From the NCBI RefSeq assembly GCF_002949735.1, contig NZ_CP026681.1:3100001-3164000 (forward strand): a DNA stretch of 64,000 nucleotides, read 5' to 3'. The notes under the pieces were generated by a model. The model was not told the origin of the DNA. It searched no databases and saw only the letters and a list, made by a program, of their open reading frames with translations. The DNA is from Nostoc sp. 'Peltigera membranacea cyanobiont' N6. GTDB lineage: Bacteria > Cyanobacteriota > Cyanobacteriia > Cyanobacteriales > Nostocaceae. Below, one piece after another: positions 1 to 7,851 of the stretch; position 1 is the first letter of the stretch; every line of letters starts with the position of its first letter. Both the position numbers and the translations under genes were made by a program.

Positions 1-1692
1 GGCTCCTATTTAGACTCTCAGGAACGCTATCAATTGTTAGATCCGCTACCTGCCCAAACGGAAACTGCCACCATTGATGTAGGTGTGAGAGTTTTAGACT
101 GCCAACCGTATCAAATATCGCCAATTGAGGCAATGCTAGCAAGTCAGCAATCAGATTTGTTAACGTCTTCAGTGGAAGCAAGGGGAATTCCTCACCTTGC
201 CAAAGTTTATATTGCCTTACAATCCCAAGGTCAGCGCGAGATACCAGTAATTCACGATGCATGGCAGCAGGGGGATATGCAGGTAGTGATAATTGAAGAC
301 CGCTCACATTGGCAGCCTTTACTCGACCTGTGGCAAGAAGAAACGACAAATTCGTTAAAAATTTTACACTGGTGTTATCAAATGGCCCAACTTTGGGCAT
401 TATTGGAACCAGTAAATTGTCGTCAAAGCCTTTTAGATTTATCGAATTTGCGATTGGATGAAGACCAAACGCTGGCGCTACAAAGGTTGTATGTAGAATC
501 ATCAAGTTCTCTGCCAGCTACCGAGTTGCCACCAGAAGATGCCGAAGCCCAAACACCTGCTGTTCCAGAGGAGCCGTTAACCATTCAAGCTTTGGGGCGG
601 GTTTGGCAAACGCTATTTAGGCAATCTCAACGCACTCAATTTGGCTCTGTAGTCAAGATGTTAGGGGATTTAGATGTAGGTAAGATTCACACGATCGCAC
701 AATTGCGATCGCGTTTGGAAGAAATCTCTATTGAACTGGAAGCATTAGGAACCGCAACTCAGACCCCAATAAAGGAGAAAAATACTGCTGTGCCCACTAT
801 GCCGCAATCAGATGAGCCAGAAGATATCATTAGCAGAATTGATGATATGCCAACTGTTGTGCTGGCGATGCAGTTAAGTAGCTTGGAAGATGCAGGACGC
901 ACAGATGTGGGTCGTCAACGTCATCATAACGAAGACTACTTTGGCATTGAAACCAAAATTCATAAGTTGGAGTTGCCTAAAAGTCGAGTTCTGGAAGGGC
1001 ATGGTTTATATATTCTCTGCGATGGTATGGGTGGACACGCTGGCGGCGAGATAGCCAGTGAGTTAGCAGTCAACACCCTACGGCAATACTTTCAAGAACA
1101 CTGGATTGCCAACCAACTGCCAACAGAAGATAGTATTCGCGAGGCAGTGTATTTAGCTAATGAGGCAATTTACAAACTCAATCAACAAGATGCCCGTTCT
1201 GGAGTGGGGCGCATGGGTACAACCCTGGTAATGCTCTTAATTCAAGATACTCAAGCAGCAGTTGCCCATGTGGGAGATAGCCGTCTCTATCGCCTGACAC
1301 GCAAACGGGGACTAGAACAAGTCACAGTAGATCACGAAGTTGGGCAACGGGAAATTACGCGCGGAGTGGAAGCGAGCATAGCTTACGCCCGCCCTGATGC
1401 CTACCAACTCACCCAAGCCTTGGGGCCTCGTGATGAAAACTCGATTAATCCCGATGTCGGCTTTTTCGAGATTAATGAAGATACCCTTTTGCTGTTGGCT
1501 TCGGACGGTCTCTCAGATAATGATTTACTAGAAACCCATTGGCACACTCATTTAGAACCCTTACTTAGTTCGGGCGCTAATTTAGAACAGGGTGTTACGA
1601 ACTTAATTGAGTTGGGAAACCAATACAATGGTCATGACAACATTACTGGTATACTTATTCGAGCAAAAGTACGCCCAAATCTGGAAAGTTAA
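1..1692 (+). CDS. PP2C-family Ser/Thr protein phosphatase (5' end outside window)
   Basis: Metal-dependent protein phosphatase that would remove phosphate from Ser/Thr residues in the cytoplasm. The reading frame is open from base 1, so the gene probably starts upstream; the first start-like codon inside is TTG at 34. Counting from there, residues 1-270 have no recognised catalytic motif. The PP2C domain fills about residues 283-550, with RHHNEDYF (metal site), LCDGMGGHAGGE, MGTTLV, VAHVGDSRLYRL, LLLASDGLSDN and GHDNITGILI in family order, so all catalytic aspartates appear present. The next gene on the same strand, 230 bp on, is an FHA-domain kinase. A kinase/phosphatase pair acting on shared targets is an inference from this arrangement. 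Confidence 0.9.
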   Translation, partial: GSYLDSQERYQLLDPLPAQTETATIDVGVRVLDCQPYQISPIEAMLASQQSDLLTSSVEARGIPHLAKVYIALQSQGQREIPVIHDAWQQGDMQVVIIEDRSHWQPLLDLWQEETTNSLKILHWCYQMAQLWALLEPVNCRQSLLDLSNLRLDEDQTLALQRLYVESSSSLPATELPPEDAEAQTPAVPEEPLTIQALGRVWQTLFRQSQRTQFGSVVKMLGDLDVGKIHTIAQLRSRLEEISIELEALGTATQTPIKEKNTAVPTMPQSDEPEDIISRIDDMPTVVLAMQLSSLEDAGRTDVGRQRHHNEDYFGIETKIHKLELPKSRVLEGHGLYILCDGMGGHAGGEIASELAVNTLRQYFQEHWIANQLPTEDSIREAVYLANEAIYKLNQQDARSGVGRMGTTLVMLLIQDTQAAVAHVGDSRLYRLTRKRGLEQVTVDHEVGQREITRGVEASIAYARPDAYQLTQALGPRDENSINPDVGFFEINEDTLLLLASDGLSDNDLLETHWHTHLEPLLSSGANLEQGVTNLIELGNQYNGHDNITGILIRAKVRPNLES

Positions 1693-1859
1693 AAATAAAT
1701 GGGCATTGGAAATGGGTAATTGGGAATGAGTAATAAAAATAATCACTAATTCCCAGTAGATATATCTTCAAATTAACCTTAAAGCCTTATAAATCAAGGG
1801 TACTTTGTCCATCCGTTTAGAAGCGATTAAACCTAATTTAGTGTATAGTTTAATGCCCA

Positions 1860-1888
1860 ATTCCCAATTCCCAATTCCCAATTCCCCA
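1860..1888. repeat. Short tandem heptamer repeat (AATTCCC type)
   Basis: About four copies of a 7-base unit related to AATTCCC lie between the phosphatase and the FHA kinase. Short tandem heptamers of this kind are typical of Nostoc-type genomes and recur throughout this window. Confidence 0.75.
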
Positions 1889-1921
1889 TTCCGTAATCCA
1901 TTTACCTTGTAGGTTTGTATT

Positions 1922-3190
1922 GTGGTTAGTCTGACTCTGTTAGAACCGCAACAGAAAACGCCCCTCCAGCAGTGGTGCTTTGAGAACTCTTCCATAATTC
2001 GGATTGGTCGAGCGGCAGATAATCACGTTGTTTTAACTGATAGTTTAGTTTCGCGGCATCATCTAGAACTGAGACAAGTTGATTCTGCCGATAATGGCGG
2101 TGGTTGGCGGCTGATTAGTCAGGGTACAAATGGGACTTTCCTCAACGGTATCCTTGTGATTCAGAGTCCGTTACCAGATAATTCCCTTCTGCAACTGGCG
2201 CAGGGAGGCCCAATACTGCAATTCCAAATTCAAGAGGTAACAGTACTGGAAACGGGTTTGCGATCGCCACAAATGCAAGGGACAGAAGAAAACGCTGTTG
2301 CAACAGTCTACTCAGCCGAAGGTAAATACACTTGTACGCACGAAGGTAACTCCCCAAACAATCTGTTTTGCATCCACTGCGGCCAACCTCTCTCAGTACA
2401 ACAGAAAATTCGCCATTATCAGGTGTTGCGAACTCTCGGACAAGGAGGTATGGGTACTACTTATCTCGCTTGGGATGGAACTGGTCAGATTGGGAGTATC
2501 CCACGACTGCTGGTGTTGAAGCAAATGAATGCTGATATGGTAAAAATTGCCAAGGCTCAAGAATTATTTGAGCGGGAGGCGCATACTCTCAAATCCCTTA
2601 ACCATCCGGGAATTCCCAAATATTACGACTTCTTTGTAGAAGGCGGCAAAAAATACTTGGCAATGGAACTAATCCAGGGACAAGATTTAGAGAAACGTGT
2701 CTATACCACTGGGCCAGTTACGCCAAGTCTAGCGATCGCTTGGATGATTCAAACCTGCGATATCTTAGAATATCTTCATAGCCAAGAGCCGCCACTGATT
2801 CACCGCGATATTAAACCCGCTAACCTGATGGTGCGAAGTTCACTAAATAGCATAGTGGTGCTAGATTTTGGCGCAGTTAAGGAAATTGGCACAGCGCCCG
2901 GTACTCGGATTGGTGCAGAAGGTTATTGCGCTCCTGAACAAGAACGAGGACAACCTTTAACTCAATCTGATTTGTATGCGATTGGGCCAACACTGATTTT
3001 TCTGCTCACAGGCGAAAATCCTTTCAAGTATTACCGCCAACGGGGGCGAAACTTCAGGTTTGATGTGGCAAAAGTTCCCACCATCAGTTCTCAATTAAGA
3101 GATGTTATCGATCGCGCTACAGAACCATTGCCGCGCGATCGCTACCAAACTGCCAAAGAATTAGCTGCGGCGTTAGCTGCTTGTCAATAG
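1922..3190 (+). CDS. FHA domain-containing Ser/Thr protein kinase
   Basis: Eukaryotic-like protein kinase with a phosphothreonine-reading FHA module. Seen in order: an FHA domain at about residues 20-105 (IRIGRAADNHVVL, SRHHLEL, GTNGTFLNG); a four-cysteine ribbon at about 135-158 (CTHEG...FCIHCGQPL); a kinase domain from about 165 to the end, with glycine loop LGQGGMGTTYLA, lysine in VLKQMN, catalytic loop HRDIKPANLM, DFGAVKE and APEQERGQ. All core catalytic residues are present. There is no transmembrane segment, so it is probably cytoplasmic. The start is GTG at 1922; the FHA domain begins soon after, which supports it. It follows a PP2C phosphatase gene on the same strand. Confidence 0.9.
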   Translation: MVSLTLLEPQQKTPLQQWCFENSSIIRIGRAADNHVVLTDSLVSRHHLELRQVDSADNGGGWRLISQGTNGTFLNGILVIQSPLPDNSLLQLAQGGPILQFQIQEVTVLETGLRSPQMQGTEENAVATVYSAEGKYTCTHEGNSPNNLFCIHCGQPLSVQQKIRHYQVLRTLGQGGMGTTYLAWDGTGQIGSIPRLLVLKQMNADMVKIAKAQELFEREAHTLKSLNHPGIPKYYDFFVEGGKKYLAMELIQGQDLEKRVYTTGPVTPSLAIAWMIQTCDILEYLHSQEPPLIHRDIKPANLMVRSSLNSIVVLDFGAVKEIGTAPGTRIGAEGYCAPEQERGQPLTQSDLYAIGPTLIFLLTGENPFKYYRQRGRNFRFDVAKVPTISSQLRDVIDRATEPLPRDRYQTAKELAAALAACQ

Positions 3191-3295
3191 GGGGACTGGG
3201 TATTGGCGACTGGGTATTAGGGAATAGGCACTGAGTGTTAGCAGTTAAAAGAATTATTTCCTAGTCCCCAGTCCCCAGCCACCAGTCCCTAATCT

Positions 3296-3514
3296 CTATT
3301 CTTCATCCCAAGTTTCTACAGCTAGCAATTCACTAACTGGGTCTTGCATACTAAAACCAAAGTCAAGCAGTTCCTGTTTCCAGTGCTGCCATTCATTACC
3401 ATAGAGCAAGGCGATTTTCCAGATGCTATCGCTTGGCTTGATAATATTCGATTCTATGAGTGATTGCACGTTGCGCTGCAATTTCACCATTGGGTGAATC
3501 ACTTGCTGAGTCAT
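3296..3514 (-). CDS. Small conserved-looking hypothetical protein
   Basis: A 72-residue, mildly acidic soluble protein with no signal peptide or membrane segment. It has a regular helical look, with aromatic-rich WKIALLYGNEWQHWKQEL in the middle and an acidic end (VETWDEE). The ATG start at 3514 lies close to the end of an overlapping minus-strand frame that has no start of its own. I do not recognise a named family. The coding look (balanced composition, no repeats) is the main reason to keep it; no function is proposed. Confidence 0.55.
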   Translation of the reverse strand: MTQQVIHPMVKLQRNVQSLIESNIIKPSDSIWKIALLYGNEWQHWKQELLDFGFSMQDPVSELLAVETWDEE

Positions 3515-4383
3515 AACCTCGATTGAATTCAGATTTTGTTGGTAAATACTTAATTAAAACTGCTTCCCATTGTGCAATTGTTGCCGGGTCGTAGAGTGGT
3601 GTAATTTTGGTAAAGCTAGTCTTAACTTTCTAACTATACCATAACAAACTCTACTAAATTACTGGCAAATTCGGTTTTGTACGGTAATTACCACCACAAA
3701 ACTCTAATTCCACCAAGCAGTCCTTAAACTTTTTGCAAAAATTGGGTAAAGGTTCAGAGGGAAGAGTTAAGAGATAAAGGATGTTTCTATTTCCCTTTAA
3801 TTTTTCCCTGTCTTCTTTCTTGTAACCCATAACCACTAGAGTGCAACACTACCTTTTGTAAGATATCTATTGTGGACACCGAGCAAAATAATTAGCCATC
3901 AGGGAAGTTGCACTATGTAGTGTGACTGAGGATAACTGGGAAAATCCTATATCGCTTGGATCGTGAAAAATATGTTTGCTTGTTGAAAAAACCAGATGAC
4001 ACGAGCTAGTTTGAAAGTTTTTGACTGACAGCGAAATTTGCAATTGAGTAGAAATTTCCACTATTTATGATTTTTTTAACGTCATTTATAATACTGCAAA
4101 CATCTGGCATTAGGCTGAATAATCGCAAATCTTTATATAATTTTAATTTTAAGCCCAGTGAATAAGGCTTTGAGGGTTTTGCTTTGAAGGATAGGAGCGA
4201 TCGCATAGCAAAATTGTCGCTACAGAATGGGCTTACCATAAAGTTTACTCATCTTCAGAGTCAGCTTTTAAAGTTTGTGTAAAAAATTTTAGCCAAGATG
4301 TTAGTTTCTGTTGAGCAGATGGGTATCCTCAGAACGAGGAGGGTTGCTGACACCTAACTATTTAACGCAGCAATAATTTATAC
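3515..4383. other. Intergenic stretch without a supported gene
   Basis: About 870 bases with only short minus-strand frames (up to 77 codons) that show no recognisable motif and contain AT-rich, low-complexity translation. No tRNA, terminator hairpin or repeat was recognised. Bases 3520-3660 hold a short minus-strand frame without a start codon that could be a gene relic. Confidence 0.4.
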
Positions 4384-4794
4384 ATGGCTGGTTCAGACGA
4401 AGCATACCTAATTGCCCGCAAAAAACAGATTGAGCGGCGACAAAAGATTGTAACGATAGTGTCGATATTCTCGTTTGTTGGATCTACGGTATTTGCAGTC
4501 ATTCCAGCAATCCAACAGGCTAGCCAACCTAAGCCAGCAACTGCGTCTGCTTCTGCTGAGTCAGTATTACAGCAACAGGCGCGGGGTTACGAGTTGCTTT
4601 TACGGCGGGAACCAGAAAACCAACTTGCTTTAGAAAAACTGTCTGTGGTGCGGTTGCAATTGAAGGATACTAAGGGCGCGATCGCACTTTTGGAGAAGCT
4701 GGTGAAGTTGCACCCCGATCGGCAAGATTATAAGACTGTGTTGGAGCAGATTAAGAAGCAAGAGGGGAATGGACAGGTAAATGGCGATCGCTAA
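4384..4794 (+). CDS. Membrane-anchored TPR-like small protein
   Basis: A 136-residue protein with a basic N terminus ([10 protein letters not shown]), one hydrophobic segment at about residues 21-41 ([20 protein letters not shown]), then a short alanine/serine linker and about two tetratricopeptide-type helical hairpins at 60-125 ([42 protein letters not shown]). The orientation rule suggests a single membrane anchor with the TPR part outside the cytoplasm or in the lumen. TPRs usually mediate protein contacts; the partner is unknown. The ATG at 4384 is the natural start. Confidence 0.75.
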   Translation: MAGSDEAYLIARKKQIERRQKIVTIVSIFSFVGSTVFAVIPAIQQASQPKPATASASAESVLQQQARGYELLLRREPENQLALEKLSVVRLQLKDTKGAIALLEKLVKLHPDRQDYKTVLEQIKKQEGNGQVNGDR

Positions 4795-4889
4795 GTGGTT
4801 AATTAGTTCGCCATGTTTTTCGTATTTGATGAAAACTCAAAAAAATGGGATTATAACCTTTGAAAGGTGACTACTGTAAAGATTCAAGT

Positions 4890-5849
4890 GTGATTAACGT
4901 TTTAATTACAGGAATGGGTTCTACAACTGCTATTTCGGTAGTAAAAGGTCTTCGTCAGCAAAAAGAAATAAAACTGCGAATAATTGGAGTTGACATCAAC
5001 AATAAAAATGAAATTGCTGGTTCTTATTTTTGTGACGCTTTTTATCGAGTACCTTGGGCAATTGATTCAAATTATATTTCGGAGCTAGTCAAGATTTGTA
5101 AACTTGAGAATATTCATATTATTTTTCCAATTGTTGATAGTGAGCTAGAAATAATTGCCGCAAATATTAATTTATTTTGTGCTATAAATATTAAAGTTTG
5201 GCTCTCTGAATTAAAGACTATCCAAATTTGCAATGACAAATATAAAACCTATAACTTTTTACTAAAACATCAGTTTTGTACTCCCCAAACTTGGCTTCCA
5301 GAAGAAGTGAAAGGAAGAGAGGAGGAAATGACATATCCTCTAATCGTTAAGCCAAGAAATGGCTTTAGTAGCATTGATGTTTTTCGAGTAGAAAATGCAG
5401 TTGATCTGCTACAAACATTAAAAAAAGTAAATCAGCCGCTCATTCAGGAGTATCTTTCAGGCACTGAGTTTACCATCGATGTAGTAACAGACGATAAATC
5501 TCATATATTAGCTGTAGTTCCTAGGGAAAGGATACAAGTTAAAGCAGGTATTTCTTATAAAGGAAGAACAGTTAAAGATGAAAAGCTGAGTGAGCCAGCA
5601 AAGGAAATAGCTCAAGCTTTGAATATTAATGGTCATTGCAATATTCAATGTCGGCTTCAAAATAATGTACCGAAGTTCTTTGAAGTCAATCCTAGATTTT
5701 CGGGGACTCTACCTCTAACAATTGCAGCAGGAATTAATAGTCCACTAATGTTGGTTAAATTAGCTCAGGGGAAAAACCTAGATCAGAGTTTTTTTGATTT
5801 TAAAGAAAACGTCTATATGGCAAGATATTGGGAGGAAATATTTTACTAA
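4890..5849 (+). CDS. ATP-grasp family ligase
   Basis: ATP-dependent carboxylate-amine/thiol ligase of the ATP-grasp fold, related to carbamoyl-phosphate synthase-like and PylC-like proteins found in surface-polysaccharide clusters. The N terminus has a Rossmann-like start (INVLITGMGSTTAISVVKGL). ATP-grasp motifs follow: PLIVKPRNGFSS, LIQEYLSGTEFTIDVV and the metal-binding FFEVNPRFSGTLPL. The substrate cannot be told from sequence. I chose GTG at 4890 because the fold begins there; a TTG at 4860 in the same frame is the alternative. Its stop overlaps the next gene's ATG, so the following genes are probably translated together. The region is clearly more AT-rich than the flanks. Confidence 0.8.
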   Translation: MINVLITGMGSTTAISVVKGLRQQKEIKLRIIGVDINNKNEIAGSYFCDAFYRVPWAIDSNYISELVKICKLENIHIIFPIVDSELEIIAANINLFCAINIKVWLSELKTIQICNDKYKTYNFLLKHQFCTPQTWLPEEVKGREEEMTYPLIVKPRNGFSSIDVFRVENAVDLLQTLKKVNQPLIQEYLSGTEFTIDVVTDDKSHILAVVPRERIQVKAGISYKGRTVKDEKLSEPAKEIAQALNINGHCNIQCRLQNNVPKFFEVNPRFSGTLPLTIAAGINSPLMLVKLAQGKNLDQSFFDFKENVYMARYWEEIFY

Positions 5850-6586
5850 TGTTACAAAATAAAAATATTAAGGCTCAAAATGAACAACAGCACATAGAAA
5901 GTATTGCTAGTTGGTATTTTAAAGAGCAGCTAGATTTTGACAAGCAACTTATTCATTTTAAATATAAGACTATTAAGCCATATATACAAGGTACAAAAGG
6001 ACTAAAATTAGGCCCTGGTGACGGACAAATGACGCAGTTTTTAGTACAAGACTTTGTTGATTTAACAGTGGTAGATGGCTCAGAAGAATTACTAGAAAGT
6101 ATTCCTAATGCCCCTAATTTGACAAAAGTTCATACTTTATTTGAAGAGTTTCAACCTCAAAATAAATTTAACACTATTGTTATGAGTCATATCCTTGAAC
6201 ATGTGGCTGAAGCTGTAGCTTTATTGCAAAGGGTAAAACATTGGTTGGCTTCTGAGGGAAAGATTTTAACTGTAGTTCCAAATGGTCATTCAATTCATCG
6301 CCTAGCAGCAGTTAAGATGGGTCTGTTGAAAGAACCTTGTGAATTAAACTCACGGGATCATGCTTTAGGACATCGCCGAGTCTATACACCAACAACTTTC
6401 AGGAAAGACATAGAAGAAGCAGGACTTCGTATTGTGGAGATGGGAGGAGTATTTTTTAAACCTCTATCTAATCAGCAGATTCAAGATCATTGGACGGAAG
6501 AAATGATTCAAGGATTTTATGAACTAGGCAAGGATTTTCCTGAGTATGCAGCCGAAATTTATGCAGTTTGTGCCGCAGATGATTAA
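5849..6586 (+). CDS. Class I SAM-dependent methyltransferase
   Basis: Predicted small-molecule or glycan methyltransferase. Motif I is LKLGPGDGQMTQFL (the SAM-binding glycine loop, with G-P-G-D instead of G-x-G-x-G), motif II is TVVDGSEELL, and the motif IV region is TIVMSHILEHV. A C-terminal part at about residues 150-245 resembles the capping region of methyltransferases from polysaccharide clusters. The start ATG at 5849 overlaps the upstream stop, with GGGAGG at 5830-5835 as ribosome binding site. Its own stop overlaps the next gene's start, so it sits in a tight operon with the ATP-grasp and HAD genes. Confidence 0.85.
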   Translation: MLQNKNIKAQNEQQHIESIASWYFKEQLDFDKQLIHFKYKTIKPYIQGTKGLKLGPGDGQMTQFLVQDFVDLTVVDGSEELLESIPNAPNLTKVHTLFEEFQPQNKFNTIVMSHILEHVAEAVALLQRVKHWLASEGKILTVVPNGHSIHRLAAVKMGLLKEPCELNSRDHALGHRRVYTPTTFRKDIEEAGLRIVEMGGVFFKPLSNQQIQDHWTEEMIQGFYELGKDFPEYAAEIYAVCAADD

Positions 6587-7229
6587 AACCCTGATTCTTG
6601 ATTTGGATGGTCCTATTTTAGACGGTAAACTCCGCCATTATGCTTGCTATTCTCAAATTCTCAATATGTATGGCTATACACCAATAAGTCTAGAAAGATA
6701 CTGGGAAATGAAGCGTAATCGCTTACCGCTTAAAAAACAGTTATTAGTTAGTGGTGCAGAAGCTATTCAAGAACAATTTTTACAAGCTTGGTTGGAAAAA
6801 ATTGAACAACCAGACTTCTTGAGGCACGATTGCCTTCAACTTGGAGTAAAAGAGAAATTAGAAGAGTGGCGTAATAGTGGCTTAGAGTTAGTTCTTGCAA
6901 CTATGCGTCGGTTTCCTAAGTATCTTCAGCAACAATTAATAAATTTTGGTCTGAACAGTTTGTTAGACCATATATTAGTTTGTGAGCATCAACTTGGAGG
7001 TATAGGTAAAGCACAACAGGTTCAAAAGTTTCTCCCTCAGATATCTCCAAGTAATTGTCTTTGGATAGGTGATACAGAAATTGATATTGAAGCAGCACGT
7101 TCTTTCGGCTGTCTAATTTGGGTAGTCACTTGTGGTATCCGAACAAAAACTTATCTTGCTTCATTGTCTCCAGATTTTATTGATTCTGATCTAAGACATA
7201 TCAATTTAAAAAGCTTTTCAAATGATTAA
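6579..7229 (+). CDS. HAD-superfamily hydrolase
   Basis: Haloacid dehalogenase-type phosphatase of about 216 residues. Motif I is LILDLDGPILDG (nucleophile and acid aspartates), motif II is LVLATMRR, a conserved lysine region follows (GGIGKAQQVQKFL), and motif IV is WIGDTEIDIEAARSFGC. The likely substrate is a sugar phosphate or nucleotide-sugar intermediate, judging only by context. ATG 6579 starts exactly at the first beta-strand and overlaps the upstream stop; an upstream ATG at 6546 in the same frame would add 11 residues without homology. It is the third gene of a closely packed operon. Confidence 0.85.
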   Translation: MIKTLILDLDGPILDGKLRHYACYSQILNMYGYTPISLERYWEMKRNRLPLKKQLLVSGAEAIQEQFLQAWLEKIEQPDFLRHDCLQLGVKEKLEEWRNSGLELVLATMRRFPKYLQQQLINFGLNSLLDHILVCEHQLGGIGKAQQVQKFLPQISPSNCLWIGDTEIDIEAARSFGCLIWVVTCGIRTKTYLASLSPDFIDSDLRHINLKSFSND

Positions 7230-7238
7230 CCTAGCATC

Positions 7239-7670
7239 ATGAGCATTGAACAGTGTCGTATTATTCATCTACCAAAGGTACAAGATCCGCGAGGAAATTT
7301 AACATTTATAGAAGGTAATAAACATGTTCCTTTTGATCTCAAGAGAGTTTATTATCTCTACGATGTTCCTGGAGGAGCAGAGAGAGGCGGACACGCTCAT
7401 AAACAATTACAACAGCTAATCATTGCTATGTCTGGTAGTTTTGATGTCGTTTTAGATGATGGACATGGCAAATGGCGTTTTCCTCTAAATCGCTCTTATT
7501 ATGGTCTTTATATCAGCGCTATGGTTTGGCGAGAACTAGATAATTTCTCGTCAGGTTCTGTCTGTATGGTTTTAGCATCCACCTACTACGAAGAATCTGA
7601 CTACTATCGCGATTATGATGAATTTATAAAAGCTGTAAGGAGCATAGACAATGGAAGTTCCATCTCTTGA
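7239..7670 (+). CDS. FdtA/QdtA-type sugar 3,4-ketoisomerase (cupin)
   Basis: Cupin enzyme of the WxcM-like/FdtA family, which isomerises dTDP-4-keto-6-deoxyglucose to a 3-keto sugar before amination. Seen: an opening strand with PKVQDPRGNLTFIE, the histidine cluster GGHAHKQLQQLII, the beta-barrel core and the terminal YYEESDYYRDYDEF that marks the family. Length (143 residues) is normal. Nineteen bases before its stop begins the stump of the aminotransferase that usually takes its product, so the pathway is broken here unless another aminotransferase exists elsewhere. Probable role: deoxy-aminosugar supply for surface glycans. Confidence 0.85.
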   Translation: MSIEQCRIIHLPKVQDPRGNLTFIEGNKHVPFDLKRVYYLYDVPGGAERGGHAHKQLQQLIIAMSGSFDVVLDDGHGKWRFPLNRSYYGLYISAMVWRELDNFSSGSVCMVLASTYYEESDYYRDYDEFIKAVRSIDNGSSIS

Positions 7671-7785
7671 TTTAAAAGCTCCTTATTTGGAATTAGAAGA
7701 AGAATGCGATGCAGCTTATCAGCGCATGATGGAGTTGTCCTGGTATATTATTGGACGGGAACTAGCCAAATACTTGGTCTACTAA
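7651..7785 (+). pseudogene. N-terminal stump of a DegT/DnrJ/EryC1/StrS sugar aminotransferase
   Basis: A 44-codon frame starting at ATG 7651, inside the end of the ketoisomerase gene, and stopping at 7783-7785. Its opening residues (VPSLDLKAPYLELEEECDAA, then YQRMMELSWYIIGRELAKY) match the start of FdtB-like PLP-dependent sugar aminotransferases, which follow FdtA in intact clusters. The PLP-lysine region and the other ~320 residues are missing, and an unrelated glycosyltransferase starts 66 bases later. It is a deletion remnant, not a functional small gene. Confidence in the family comes from the N-terminal pattern and the context together. Confidence 0.75.
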
Positions 7786-7851
7786 TTGGTCTTCATCTGC
7801 ATAAAACAGAAATGCAAAGAGTTGTTGAAATTTTACTGGAGGTATTCAAAT

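Noticed and set aside
3515..3660. Minus-strand frame reading TPLYDPATIAQWEAVLIKYL
   Set aside because: It looks protein-like but has no start codon and overlaps the 72-residue gene in another frame; possibly a relic, too weak to annotate.
7786..7851. TTG at 7786 as start of the giant glycosyltransferase
   Set aside because: It has no ribosome binding site and precedes the GT fold by 22 unrelated residues; ATG 7852 has GGAGG at a good distance.
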